Positions 52,064 through 63,494 of a stretch of DNA of 64,000 nucleotides are shown piece by piece. Each line of letters begins with the position of its first letter. Positions within the stretch are counted from its first letter, which is position 1. A program made the position numbers and the translations under genes. The notes beneath the pieces are model-generated. The model searched no databases. It saw only the letters and a list, made by a program, of their open reading frames with translations, and was not told the DNA's origin. Source of the stretch: Petrolisthes cinctipes (lineage: Eukaryota; Arthropoda; Malacostraca; Decapoda; Porcellanidae); NCBI GenBank assembly GCA_033782935.1, contig JAWQEG010000723.1, positions 1,426,001 through 1,490,000 of the forward strand. The letters are read 5' to 3'.

Positions 52064-52331
52064 GTTTTACCCGAGCCCACAATCCTTGCCACAATCCCAT
52101 TCCACATACATAAGAGGAGTCTAGAGAGAGAGTGACCAAATACAACAACACACCTATATAGACATACCTAATAAATCCAGTGTAATTCCTAGTGAGTTTG
52201 GTGCACTCACTCACTACCCATGTATGTGTTCCACCTCAGGCCCGCTGAGATGTTACTTGTTATTTGTTGCTGGATATTCTATGCCCCGCTCCACCAGCAG
52301 ATGATGCTCCTCAGGGCCTCTCTCAATATTA

Positions 52332-52861
52332 TTAAACACTTGTAATACTCATATCATCCGTGTCGTAACACTCAGCGAACAGATGTGTTTTCAGTCTTTT
52401 CTTAAAAGTCGTGCAATTTTCACTACTCCGGACATTTAATGGCAATCCATTAATGAGCCTTGGTGCACACCTTTCAAACGCTCTGAAACCCATTGTCAGA
52501 TTACTCCTCAGCTCATTTAACCTGTATTGTTCGTCACTATGCCTGAGTTCCATTGAGGAATTTTCTTGAAAACCTCTTAAAAGATTCGTTAAGTAGGCTA
52601 CTCCGGTTTTTCAAATTTTAATGCTCGGAATGTTAGAAGTCATATCTTGTACACAATCCTCGCCTTTATTGGTAGCCAATGTAAGTCAATGAGTGCTGGA
52701 GTTATCCGCTCACGAGATAGAAGACCTTTATTTAATCTTGCTGATCTGTTCATTATATTTTGCAATTTTCTTAACCGACAGTCTGGCAAACCATAATATA
52801 GGGAATTGCAATAATCCAGTCTGCTTATGACATAGTTATGAAGAAGCACCTTCACGGTATC
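52332..52861 (-). pseudogene. LINE (CR1/L2-like) ORF2 C-terminal fragment
   Basis: Minus frames read VISRLDYCNSLYYGLPD, ERITPALIDLHWLPIKARI, then after a break MGFRAFERCAPRLINGLP and TTFKKRLKTHLF. This string (R-L-D-Y-C-N-S-L, L-H-W-L-P, F-K-x-x-L-K-T-H-L-F) is the standard thumb and C-terminal region of CR1/L2-type LINE RTs. A stop and frame change near 52560-52640 inactivate it. Confidence 0.85.
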
Positions 52862-52969
52862 TAAGTAATTGTGGGAAGTAACTGTGTTGAGGTTGCTGTA
52901 GTGAAGCTGCTGGCTGGAGCGGTATTGGCAGGAGCGTCAGCAACCAGGTATAAGATGATGATGATTTAG

Positions 52970-53212
52970 GGGGTTATGCCTATCGACTCATGTTGGTGGT
53001 CATTAAGGCAGTCAGTCTAGTTACTTCAACACATCTTCCCCCAGCTTACAAGGTTGATATCCTTGCTCTTACAGCCGGGTACCTACTTACTGCTAGGTGA
53101 ACAGGGACATAGGGGGCTGGAAAATTTGTCCAACAATTCCACTGACTCGGGAATTGAACTCGAGATATCTCGCTTGCGAGGCGAGTGTGCTAACCATTAC
53201 ACCATCAGCAAC
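52970..53212 (-). mobile_element. tRNA-derived SINE, family 1, copy b
   Basis: Minus strand: GTAATGGTTAGCACACTCGC (A box), a B-box region near 53155, CCCTGTTCACCTAGCAG, CTGGGGGAAGATGTGTTG, and an end like ATGAGTCGATAGGCATAA. Confidence 0.85.
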
Positions 53213-53430
53213 CCCACAGGCAGGTCGGCAGGCAGGCAGGGGTACGTCTAGGTGAGCGGCCTGGTGAGAGTGACCCAGTGTTGATTTTTTTTTTTTTTTT
53301 TTTGCTTAATGCCTATCACTTTTATCTTGGGCATTAAGGTAGTAATTATTCTTTTACTCATCTATTAATTTACCACAACGGTCTTCTGACTGGGGTGGTC
53401 CATTCTTCCCTGACCTGGAAGATGTTATGG

Positions 53431-54288
53431 TCATGTCGTCAGGTCGATGTGTGGTTGAAAAAGGTCAAGGCGAGGAGAAGCGGTCATCCAAAATTTTGTG
53501 GTGTCAGCCAGCTGTTGTAGTGATGGATGACTGTCCATCCTTCTTCTCCTCTTCCTCTTCCTCCTCCCGGCCGTCTGCCACTCCTCTCCAACTTCCAGGT
53601 CCATGTTGTCACTGGTGTCATCCTTGTTGGTGGTGTTGGAGCAGGAATTGGTGTCAGAGTCCTCCTCAGTCTTGGGGTCTTGTAGGGAAGGTTCAGGTGG
53701 TGGTGGTGGTGGTGCCTTCCCACTGTTCGCCCGGTTGAGTGGGCGAGGCAGCATTAACCGGCGACGGGGGTGGGCTGGAGGGGGTGGTGGTGGTGCTTCC
53801 TCTCTGCACCTTCCCTGTCGTGCCGTCTTGCTGCCTCGTTTTTTGGTGGTGGTGGTTGTAGTGGTGGTAGTTGGTTGTAGATCAGGAGAAATGGCTATTG
53901 GTGGTAAGCCATTTCTCCTGAAGATGTCCAGGAGGTCAGAGAGACGACCTAGCCCTTCTGCAGCTAAGGCAACAGCAGTCTTGGTGCTGCTGCTGCCGTC
54001 GCTGCGGTGGTTGGGCGTCAGCAGTCTTCCTCCCACAGGGATGGAGTGAGCCTCGGACCTGCCCTCTATCAGGTCCGGCTACGTTGGTAGCCTCCACACT
54101 CTTCTTCCCTTCTTCCACAGTGAAGGACACCTCCTCTCCGTACCCCAGTGATAGTGGTGAGGTGGTGGCAGCAGAGAAAAGAACGAAATGAAGCCATAGC
54201 CCTTCAAGTGGTTAAACCACTCCACCCTGCCAACAAGATGGTCAGCAGGGGAAGTGGTGTCGGTTGGTAGAGGTGTTGACTTGGCCAT
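53431..54288 (-). pseudogene. Cold-shock-domain (Y-box-like) gene copy, intronless and frameshifted
   Basis: From the ATG at 54288 the frame gives LVGRVEWFNHLKGYGFIS, the start of a cold-shock domain with the RNP1-type aromatic cluster. The domain's end, YGEEVSFTVEEGKKSVEATN and VAGPDRGQV, is in another frame at about 54130-54040. The middle with RNP2 (V-F-V-H) is replaced by a Pro/His-rich string, so the fold is incomplete. A third stretch (54036-53431) is Pro/Thr-rich with SDLLDIFRRNGLPPIAISPD and ends in a basic cluster. Lack of introns suggests a processed or simple gene copy. It sits between two SINEs in the same orientation. Confidence 0.6.
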
Positions 54289-54296
54289 GGCTGGTG

Positions 54297-54530
54297 AGTG
54301 AGCCTATCGACTCATGTTGTTGGGCATTAAGGCAGTCAAGTCTTGTTTCATCAACACATCTTCCCCCAGCCTACAAGGTTGCAACCCTTGCTCTTACAGC
54401 CGGGGACCTACTTACTGCTAGGTGAACAGGGACATAGGGGGCTGGCAAAATTGTCCAACAATTCCATTGACCCGGGAACTCTCGTGTGCTAGGCAAGTAT
54501 GATAACCATTACACAATCAGCACCCCCACC
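54297..54530 (-). mobile_element. tRNA-derived SINE, family 1, copy c
   Basis: It shares the CCCTGTTCACCTAGCAG core, GCTGGGGGAAGATGTG and TGAGTCGATAGGC with the other copies. Its B-box region is shortened (CGGGAACTCTCGTGTGC). It abuts the start codon of the cold-shock-domain copy within 10 bp. Confidence 0.82.
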
Positions 54531-54687
54531 TAGAGTGAGCCGTCCTCGCCCCTTTTATACCGACCGGCCGCAATGTGAGGCTGTTTGCGCAGGAGTGGCC
54601 GGTGGTGACAGGTGAGGGGTGAGAAGCGCACGGCGTATGCACCAACGAGTGCTCGCTATCCACTACAACACCTTGTGGGGTACACAC

Positions 54688-54820
54688 ATTGACATCGCTG
54701 CAGTGAAGAACGCGGCAGTGGAGGAGACTGTACAGAACAACAAAAGTGCTGCTACTATGATTCAGATGACTCAGATGAAACTCCTGTAGATTTTGGCTAC
54801 CTACAAACAGACAGGGGCCG
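54688..54820 (+). repeat. Direct duplication, left unit (acidic coding-like sequence)
   Basis: GCAGTGAAGAACGCGGCAGT through CTACCTACAAACAGACAGG recurs at 55931-56052. One frame reads YYDSDDSDETPVDFGYLQTD. Confidence 0.75.
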
Positions 54821-55353
54821 GATGCATGAAAGACCTTAGCGGAGTGACCGTTAAGGTAACCTTAGGCAGTTTCGCTAAGGGGATGGTAAGGTTGCTGCTA
54901 TGGTTGTATGCTCTATTGGCCTTAACATCAACCTTAGTGTTCCCTTAGGTGATCTTAGCAGTCGGTCATGTTGGTTTGGTTCCATTCCATTCCGACTATG
55001 GACCACCAGCTGACATTCTCTGGGCCAATGAGAGGGCAGCTTCATAGACACGTTAGGCAACATAAGCCAATCAGAAGTCTGTTGGGATGACAGCTTATCA
55101 CAGAAAACAAACAAATGACTCATTTTCATTGCGTGAAGTGGGAGGTGAACATTGTGTGAGATTTCTTGAGTATAGAAGTGTTTATTTTGGCATTTAATTA
55201 CTTAATATGGCAGAAGAGCCTCCTACTAAGCGCACAAATTATACTGCAGCTGATGAAGAACTTATGATTATGATAACTGAATGGAAAAAAAGAGAACACA
55301 TTTTCTGGTGGCTACCATTCATCCACATCACACCAGAATACGCGTTGATTTAG
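54821..55353 (+). mobile_element. Probable Harbinger-type element, left part
   Basis: It begins GGCCGGATGCATGAAAGACC immediately after the duplicated ACAGACAGG. A GGCCGGATGCAT start is common in PIF/Harbinger elements. It contains the short Myb-like frame. No matching right end was found before 55930. Confidence 0.4.
55207..55353 (+). pseudogene. Myb/SANT-like N-terminal fragment
   Basis: A 48-codon frame starts at an ATG and reads EPPTKRTNYTAADEELMIMI then TEWKKREHIF, ending TAG. The R-x-N-Y-T-x-x-x-E-E-L-x-x-x-I start is the first helix of Myb/SANT-like trihelix domains such as the accessory protein of Harbinger elements. Only about one and a half helices remain. Confidence 0.45.
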
Positions 55354-55930
55354 TATGTAGGCTATAGGGTCATTTGTTTCCTAGCATAGTTTGGAGGATT
55401 GAGAAACTTTGAATTTGCCGACTTCATAACAGGGGCCTAGGCCTAGCTATTACAACCAGATTATGCCGAGATTTCTGACCACCTTAATTCCTCTCTTACT
55501 GTCTACTTTTCTTCTCTATTTATGTGAAGGTTGTAGTTGTGGTAGTAGTGAATGTGGTGGTGATGATTCCCGTTTAGATGATTTTCCAAACCTACCATTC
55601 CCTGTGTAATGTTTGTTGTTGTGGTAAGACAATGGTGGTAGTTGTAGTAGACCAATACAGTGTTGGAACATACAAAATAAATAATTATGGTAAGAAATTA
55701 AAGAGCATGTATTCAAGGATATAATTAAAAGATAATAACAAATAAACGCATTTTTAACCTATGTGATTTTCCTCTTTTATAGTATAATATAACTTGGTTA
55801 TTAAAAATTTGTTTATTAGTAAAGATTAGCACAGTACAATAATCATACCATAATTGATGTGCACAGCGTACCATGATTTTGAGGAAAGTACCATAATTTC
55901 GGCATTACTGTACGATAATTTTGACATCCC
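55354..55930. other. Unannotated stretch
   Basis: Only a fragment of the TTTGGAGGATT dispersed repeat near 55380. No gene. Confidence 0.5.
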
Positions 55931-56052
55931 TGCAGTGAAGAACGCGGCAGTGGAGGAGACTGTACAGCAGTACAACAATAGTGCTGCTACTATGATTCAG
56001 ATGACTCAGATGAAACTCCTGTAGATTTTGGCTACCTACAAACAGACAGGAG
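55931..56052 (+). repeat. Direct duplication, right unit
   Basis: A copy of 54688-54820 with a few changes, again carrying YYDSDDSDETPVDFGYLQTD. Here it continues into a different downstream sequence (AGTAGACGATGAGTGG). Confidence 0.75.
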
Positions 56053-56121
56053 TAGACGATGAGTGGAGTTCAGGCAGACACAGACGATGAGGAAGATTAT
56101 GCAAATTGGTGCGCGAAACAC

Positions 56122-56122
<1 letters not shown>

Positions 56123-56158
<36 letters not shown>
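56123..56158. repeat. (AAT)n microsatellite
   Basis: About twelve AAT units. Confidence 0.92.
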
Positions 56159-56679
56159 GTGTCACCTTTTATTCAAGACTGAAAACATTGATATTTTTGA
56201 GTAGGTGTTTGTGTGTGTAACTATAAAACATCGTAAGTAATTACATTGCAAAGAATAATTATGGGAGAAAGATTAAAGAACGTTATTTTTGTTCAAATAC
56301 AAAAGTAACATAATTTTTCACATGCATTAGTCAGGGATGTTTCACTCTCACCTGATTAAATCACCTGGTTGGCTATCCCTGGTCATATTAGTCAGGCTTT
56401 ACCGTACTGTCAAGGCAACAGGTTATTGGGAGTCCAGAACCGCTGGCACGCCAACCCACCAAGTAGTGTGGGCTGAGTTGTGTGCCATATGCAGATATAT
56501 GTATTACTGATTTGTCAGAAGCTATGGATACGTAATCAAATGCTTAAATTTGTGAATAAAGTGCAAAAATTACAGCTCAACAGTATAGCTGTGATGAAAT
56601 ATATCTTTCATTGTTATTATAATTACGTATCACTTATTTTTTTTTTAGTACAGTGATACTGTCTCAAACCACATAAGGT

Positions 56680-56790
56680 TCAACGGTTCTCGAACGACTC
56701 TTCGGTCTTGAGATTCGGCTCTTGTGATTCATTTGAAAGAGTCGGCTCTTAGAGTCGGATCATTCGCGAACAACACATCACAGTGATCAC
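56680..56790. repeat. GAGTCGGCTCT hairpin repeat, MITE-like
   Basis: GAACGACTCTTCGGTCTTGA, GATTCGGCTC, AGAGTCGGCTCTTAGAGTCG contain several short inverted copies of GAGTCGGCTC, as in the ends of some hAT-type repeats. Confidence 0.35.
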
Positions 56791-57045
56791 ACATTATTGT
56801 CATCATTAGCGGCAGTAGCAGACGTGTGAGTACAGAAGAAGGGAGAGAGGTTTAAAGTGTTCTGGGAGTTTACCGGGTGATTCGTGCCTTCTCTTCTATT
56901 GTAATTGGTGGCAATCTGGCGTGAGTTATGAGAATTATGGATTATTTTTACAAGTTGCCACAACTCGATTAAATTTTTTTTACTATTACCAGTGTTTATA
57001 TTTCACTATTACAAACAACTTTTCTATATACCATTTGCCTCGCAG

Positions 57046-57380
57046 AAGCGTTATAACATTAATTACCTCTTATAAGTGTAGTGGGTGTCGTATTTTTCCC
57101 CGAGTAATTTTTTTTCGTAAAATTGGCTTTTTCACACTTTTCTTATTATAATATGCTCTATTTCATCTTGTACTACAATATTTCTTAGTAACATTTCCGT
57201 CATAAATGCGTTATAACACTAATTACCTCGTATAAGTGTAGTGGGTGTCGTATTTTTTAAGATTCCAAAAATTTCGTAAAATTGGCTTTTTCACACTTTT
57301 CTTATTACAATATGCTCTATTTCAACTTGTACTACAATATTTCTTAGTAGCATTTCCGATATAAATGCGATATAAGGCCA
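57046..57380. repeat. 160-bp tandem duplication
   Basis: GCGTTATAACATTAATTACC, TATAAGTGTAGTGGGTGTCG and TTGGCTTTTTCACACTTTTC repeat with a 160-bp period for two units, and a third unit begins near 57366. Confidence 0.93.
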
Positions 57381-57990
57381 CTCTCACGATTTCTAACCTT
57401 CAATGTGTTTGCAAGTCAAAACAAATATGGCTGCCATGGGCATTGAATTCTAAACATAGGTCAGCTGATCAATGAGCCCCACAGTGCGACCTGGTGGCAT
57501 ATTTTTTAACTTCAAGCCAAATCTAACCAATCAGTTTTTCACACAATTCTATCATCACGTTATTGACCAATCATAGACCTACAACATGTGACTACGTCAC
57601 TGAAACTTCAGTCTCTCCATTTATCTTGCCAGTACAACATTACTGTCTGTCTGTGGAGGAGGTATATCCTTGGCTCACCTGGTTAACTCACGTGGCTGCT
57701 TGGTTTTACGAATTTTTACTGGAGAAACACAAATTATACAAAAAAACACTTGTGCCTCTTATTGAAAAATATATTAGTCCATGATCAGTTATAATAACTT
57801 ATTGTTGGAAGGTGTAAAGTGCTTTGAATATAAGGTCATCCAGTCCACCTACCACCAATACAACTTGCCAGAATACTCCACAAGAACCAGTACCTTCCAC
57901 ATAATTTGCTTCCAATTAAGGTAAATTGGTGTATGAAACAAGGGGTCTGATTTGGTCTTCCTAATCTTATAACAAATTGATGTTTTGGTC
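57381..57990. other. Unannotated stretch
   Basis: One 73-codon plus frame (57563-57784) with aromatic-rich sequence and no recognised domain. No splice or repeat support. Confidence 0.5.
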
Positions 57991-57994
57991 AAGA

Positions 57995-58300
57995 CCGAAG
58001 GATACCAAGGTTAGGTCCCGAAGGATGCCATGATTAGGTCCCGAAGAATGCCAAACTTAGGTCCCGAAGGATACCAAGGTTAGGTGCCGAAGTATGGCAA
58101 GGTTAGGTGCTGAAGTATGGCAAGGTTAGGTGCTGAAGGATGACAAGGTTAGGTGCCGAAGTATGCCATGGTTAGGTTCCGAAGGATGACAGGGTTAGGT
58201 TCCGAAGTATGACAAAGTTAGGTCCCGAAGGATGCCCCCTTCTAGGTTAGGTTAGGTGAGGTCAGGTCAGGTCAGGTAAGGTCTTTTTAATTCTGTAATA
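57995..58300. repeat. 25-bp tandem array ending in TTAGG-like pentamers
   Basis: Units of GGTTAGGTCCCGAAGGATGC plus CAA-type spacers repeat about eleven times, then CTAGGTTAGGTTAGGTGAGG and TCAGGTCAGGTCAGGTAAGG. The pentamers are TTAGG with TCAGG, TGAGG and TAAGG variants. Confidence 0.85.
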
Positions 58301-58339
58301 TCTCGATGCTATGGTTACGACCGAAGGATGCCCGATCCA

Positions 58340-58660
58340 GGTTGGGTCAGAAAAAAGTTGGCTCGGGTTTTTAATTTTTCAATATTTATGCTCTTTGAAA
58401 ATTGGAAAACCCGAGCCAACTTTTGCCGAAACTTGGCTCGGGTTTTCCAATTTTCCAGATTTATGCTTGTTGAAAATTGGAAAACCCGAGCCAACTTTTG
58501 CCGAAACTTGGCTCGGGTTTTCCACTTTTTGACATTTATGGCATGTCATGAGTGCAATCTAGAAAGGCAAATGTACTATATTTTGAGTTTTCCCCCCACC
58601 CAAAACCCCCGATTTCCCAGGCTCTCCCCCAAGATTGTTGGATGGGGGGGAGGGGAGCTA
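58340..58660 (-). repeat. Hairpin-satellite family, inverted copy
   Basis: About two and a half units of AAACCCGAGCCAACTTTTGC plus CGAAACTTGGCTCGGGTT are followed by the leader in reverse (CCCCCCACCCAAAACCCCC, GCTCTCCCCCAAGATTG). Same order as 44040-44545 on the other strand. Confidence 0.85.
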
Positions 58661-58974
58661 TCTCCAAAACGAAGCATTTCCTAAAGAAACGAAGGTCAAC
58701 ATCACTCAAATCACACTAAAACCTAGGAATTATATATTTTTTTCTATGAAATCCTGTTGTGGCAACTCGTAAAAATTTACCAGAATTATTTATGTTGTGT
58801 TTTACCGGTTTATTATATTGTAATTTATGTGTTAGTTTGTAAGATTTTGCTAGTTTGTAAAGTTGTGTTAATTTGTAAGAATTATGTGTTAGTTTAATTG
58901 TGAGATTTATGGTTCCTATTGTAAGATTAAGGGTATGGTATACCTTAGATAGACTGTACCGCTTTGATTCCTCG

Positions 58975-59085
58975 AAATTATGCCAGGAAACGGACCCAGA
59001 TGAAGAAAAATAATGGTATCCTGTTGCCTGGAAATGTTTGGAGGAATTATTTGCTCCAAATTTACCACCCAAAACAATGTGCTAT
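58975..59085 (+). repeat. Dispersed repeat (TTTGGAGGATTCAG family), copy
   Basis: TATGCCAGGAAACGGACCCA and TCCTGTTGCCTGGAAATGTT match 29512-29600. Confidence 0.65.
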
Positions 59086-60115
59086 ATACCCCCTTAATGT
59101 GTTAGCTGTAGGATTCACTTTTTTGGGCGGGATAATTAATGTGTTTGCTGGTTTATCTTGGTTCTTGGAATTGCACATTGTTTACCATTATTCTAACATA
59201 GTATCTCCAGTATTGGGACTACTCCTGCTCTTGTGTAACTATTTTTTCATATTAATTAAACTACTCAAAAGCGTCGTGCTTTGTTTACTTTGCATTTTGT
59301 CGTAGTAGTGCTATTGTTGCTGGACTTGAACCACTACAGTCCATAGTGAGTTGTTTCTAATGTTGCGGTTTGTGTTGGGGGACGAGGTCAATGAATTTTA
59401 TAAATTAGAGTACAAGGATTTTTCCTCTCAGTTTACCGTAACATAATGTAAAAACATGCCGCAAGATATACATGTAAGGAAGCTGATACTATGATGGCAA
59501 CAAGAAAATGGGCAAATAATAGGAGACCATGTCATGTGTCATGAAGTGTGTTATGAAAGTCCTCGGGGTTACATAAATGGAACGCAACAATAAATAACCT
59601 TCAGCCTCGTCCATGTTACCACGCCTCCCCCTTTGCTAAGAACAATACATTGTTATACAATTCAGTCTCATGCTTCACTTCTGCCCTGTCCTTCGCAAAA
59701 TCAGTGGTGCCCTTAAATAAGTGCATATATGTGCGTCAGTGCTTTATTGCTGGTGTGTTTCTCTATGTATGTGTTTGATTTATTCCAGTTCATCTACAGT
59801 TTTGTGTTGAGAATTTCTCAATTCGTGGCATTTAATATAGCTAGCAATGTTTCTTCTGTTTCTAATAATATCAGCAAATTTTACATGTTTTAACCTTTCC
59901 CTATCGATATTTATTCTTTCCTCACTACAAATTGTCAGCATTTAATATAACAACCAAAAACATTTATGCTTGAAAAAGTTGGAAAAGTTCAGGTAGAACT
60001 GTTCTTCAGAATTATCACATTTTAGTATTGACCTGTGGAAACGGACTGTTCATGAACGGAGTTACGGAAATGAAGTTAGTGTGCTTGTGTTTTCATACGC
60101 TTCTGGGTGATTCTC
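59086..60115. other. Unannotated stretch
   Basis: No gene or recognisable repeat. A 113-codon frame overlaps the repeat at its start and is hydrophobic but unsupported. Confidence 0.5.
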
Positions 60116-60118
60116 AAG

Positions 60119-60226
<108 letters not shown>

Positions 60227-60321
60227 AATATTAACTTTATAATATGTGAAAGCATTTCATTCTTGTTGCGCTAGTTAAAAATATTCCGCGATCTCAGGCC
60301 GCTTGCCAGTTGCCATAAGTA

Positions 60322-60512
60322 CAGCCATGGGTGATAGTGCTGGACCAGGGTCTAAGGAGTGTTGGAGAGCAACTAAACAGAGTTCGAACAAGTGAATTTT
60401 CCAAACCATTCTCAACGTTGAGAGAGCTTTAGAAGACTCACTTTTTCGAACTTTGTTCAGTTGCTCTGCAACACTCCTTGGACCCTGGTCTAGCACTATC
60501 AGCCATGGCTAT
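60322..60512. mobile_element. Foldback repeat with about 72-bp arms
   Basis: GCCATGGGTGATAGTGCTGG and GGAGTGTTGGAGAGCAACTA at the left return inverted as TAGCACTATCAGCCATGGC and GTTGCTCTGCAACACTCC at the right, with roughly eight mismatches and a 45-bp spacer. Confidence 0.8.
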
Positions 60513-61473
60513 ACATGCGTGTTTTCAGCTTGAAGGCCTAAAACTGACTGAATCTTCTTCAGCTAGATAGGAAAATTTTCGTTCGAGCTGTACATTTGGT
60601 ACATGTTTTTTAGCGGCTCGGAATGGAAAAAACCCATTCGAGCTTCTGTTCGAGCGGTACATTTGGCGCGCGATTTTAGCAGCTCGAACGGTTTTAACTC
60701 GATAAATAGAATATATGTAGCCCTAACTGTTACAACAAGTCAAGCGCCAACTACCCTAAAATTGAGTTATTAATAGGTTTACTTCTACAATTCCTCTTCT
60801 ATCTAATGAACAAATGGATATCATCTTAGCTTGCATATAGACATCTCTAGAATGTCTGAAATACAACCGAGTAAAGCAGGATTCTCACTAGCCCGTTTGG
60901 ACGGTGGACGTTCACGTTGATGACGTCACGAACACAACGTCCAGACGGGCACGGAGGAGTTGGGCGCCGTTTTTTCACAACGTCAACAACAACAAGCGAG
61001 CATGGCCGAGTTTTTACCGGAGATGGACAAGGATTTACTTGTGTTTGCAGCAGTTTTGCTTCTTTCTGGAGAGGGAGGACGCCCAACAAGGCGACCTAGG
61101 AGGAGGTGAAGGTTCTGGACATGCCAGATGCTGCTGGAGAGGCCTCTTCGTGGTGAACAGAAGGTGCTGATGGAGGTAGAGAAGAGAGTGGATGGTGATG
61201 TCTTCCATGGGGCCTACCGGATGACTCCAGCCACATTTGATTATCTCCTAGAGCTAGTTGCTCCCTACATTACTAAGCAGGTCACTACGTTCAGAGATCC
61301 TGTTAGTGTGGCTGAACGATTGGGAATAACTTTAAGGTATGTCGAACGAGAATCCTATTCATTCTATGAAGTGAGTGTTATTTTTTATTAAAACATACAA
61401 TCATGGCTTGGTTAACCATAGAAACAAAAATAACCAAACGAACCTTCAATAGACCTAAGACCTAACCTTCATA

Positions 61474-61574
<101 letters not shown>

Positions 61575-61739
61575 CAAGTTTGACTCTCTGTAAGATATGT
61601 GATATCATAAGTGATATATGCCCCCTTTGCCTATGACCCCACAGACAGATAAATAATGGACTTTCCAACTGTGTTTTTGTGTGATTCGTATAATTTTAAC
61701 ATCCATTTAGATTCCATTAAATGCAGAAATATTCTATTT

Positions 61740-61810
61740 TGGTATTAGGTCCCAGAATCTGCCCTGGTTAGGTCTCAGTAATCTGCCTTGGTCTAGGTTA
61801 GGTAAGGTTG
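61740..61810 (+). repeat. Fragment of the telomere-motif repeat
   Basis: TAGGTCCCAGAATCTGCCCT, then TCTGCCTTGGTCTAGGTTAG and GTAAGG, as in the MITE cores at 40300 and 42420. It lies in Harbinger intron 1. Confidence 0.65.
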
Positions 61811-63494
61811 GAAAGATTTCAAAAGTTATCTCGTATTCTCAAATTTTCTTTAGTTTGATCTTTGTTTGTTGGAGATCTTTTAAAATCTTGCTCGTGTGTA
61901 ACTCTGAAAATTTACCAATATTTCTACCAGAATAACCTATTAAACAGGAAATATATAAATATTTTTTTTCATTTTTTCCCCACAGATATTTGGCTTCAGG
62001 CATGAGCCAGAAAGATGTGGCACGGTATTTCTGTGTGGGCCAGTCAACGGTTTGCAATATTATCCAAGAAGTATGCCAGGCCATTTGAGATGCACTCGGA
62101 CCGGAGTTTCTGCCCAGGCCCACTCCTGATCACTGGAAGAGAGTTGCTGAGGAATTCAACATCAGGTGGAACTTTCCTAATTGTCTCGGTAGGTTTGATT
62201 ATAAATGTTCAAATTCATCGTAATATTCCTTCTCTTTTAGCTGGCTTATTTTTTCTGTAATTCAGAGATTTCCATTACCAGTGATGATGAAAGAGTGATT
62301 CCTTGAGTAAGTAATGTACTTTATGTCTAGTAACAATCTTTTTATCAAACCATCTGCAGTGTAATAAAGCCATTAAGAAATGTAAGTAAACCAATTTAGG
62401 TTCTTAAATATAGGAGAATTTTATGCAACCATTAAACTTCTTATATTTCACTCAATCACTTTCAATTTCCATACCAACTGTGGCATATACCAGTTGTTAC
62501 TGCACAGTCATCATTTATTCCACTGGCATTTCTCCGAAGGCTCGTTTCAACTGCTTGATCCTTTAATCCTGTTTCTCTATTTATGTCCTATTCTTTTAAA
62601 ATATATTTTAATACCTCTGCTGCTCTATGTGTCACCAGCCTCTAAAACAGTTCAAACATATTGTACACCTTTGAATAATCATTGACTTTTACCCTTGCTT
62701 CCCTTACCATTTCTGCATTTTTCTCAAAGTATTTTCTGTAACCAAAGTTAACTTCTGAATGGTACTAGTGCTAAGCTAAGCATCTAATAGTTATTTTCTC
62801 AAACCCAGGTGCAATAGATGGCAAACACATCCAGATTCAAAAGCCAGCCTTATCGGGATCTACTTACTTTAACTATAAGAGGACATTCAGCACAGTCCTG
62901 ATGGCTGTAGCTGATGCTTCTTATAAGTTTCTGTACGTAGAGGTTGGAGCCTATGGTAGGGAGCATGATGCCAGCATCTTCGCACAGTCGGCCTTTGGAA
63001 CAGCATTGCAGGATGGCACCCTGCAACTCCCACAGGCAAATAATGGAGATTTGCCATATGTTTTTATTGGTGACGAGGCATTCCCCTTAAAGCCAGAACT
63101 CATGCGGCCTTTTCCTGGAAGCAATTTAACAGAAAAGAAAGCCATTTATAATTATAGATTGAGCCGTGCTTGGAAGGTTGTTGAGAATGCTTTCGGGATA
63201 ATGGTCACCAAATGGCGCATTCTCCGTCAACCGATAATTGCAAAACCAGAAACGGTTGACAAGCTGGTGAAGGCAATGTGTGTGTTACACAATTTTATGA
63301 GGGAGAAAGAGGGGTTAAATAGTAACGTTGATGTGGAACCAGAAAATGTTTTGGGAAATGTAGCTGGGAGGTTGGGAGCTAACATGTATTCCCCAGTTGC
63401 AGAGCGTGTCCGGGTATCCTTTACGGATTATTTCAGCTCCCCACAGGGCAGCCTCCCATTTCAAGTAAATATGGTAAATAGGGGACAGCTATAG

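Noticed and set aside
47847..52071. Assigning the palindrome at 52034 as the right end of the inner P element
   Set aside because: The inner element already has matching ends and an exact CTACTGAG duplication ending at 51811. The 52034 scar has its own different 8-bp duplication.
53603..54049. 148-codon plus-strand Val/Gly-rich frame
   Set aside because: Antisense shadow of the Pro/Thr-rich part of the cold-shock-domain copy.
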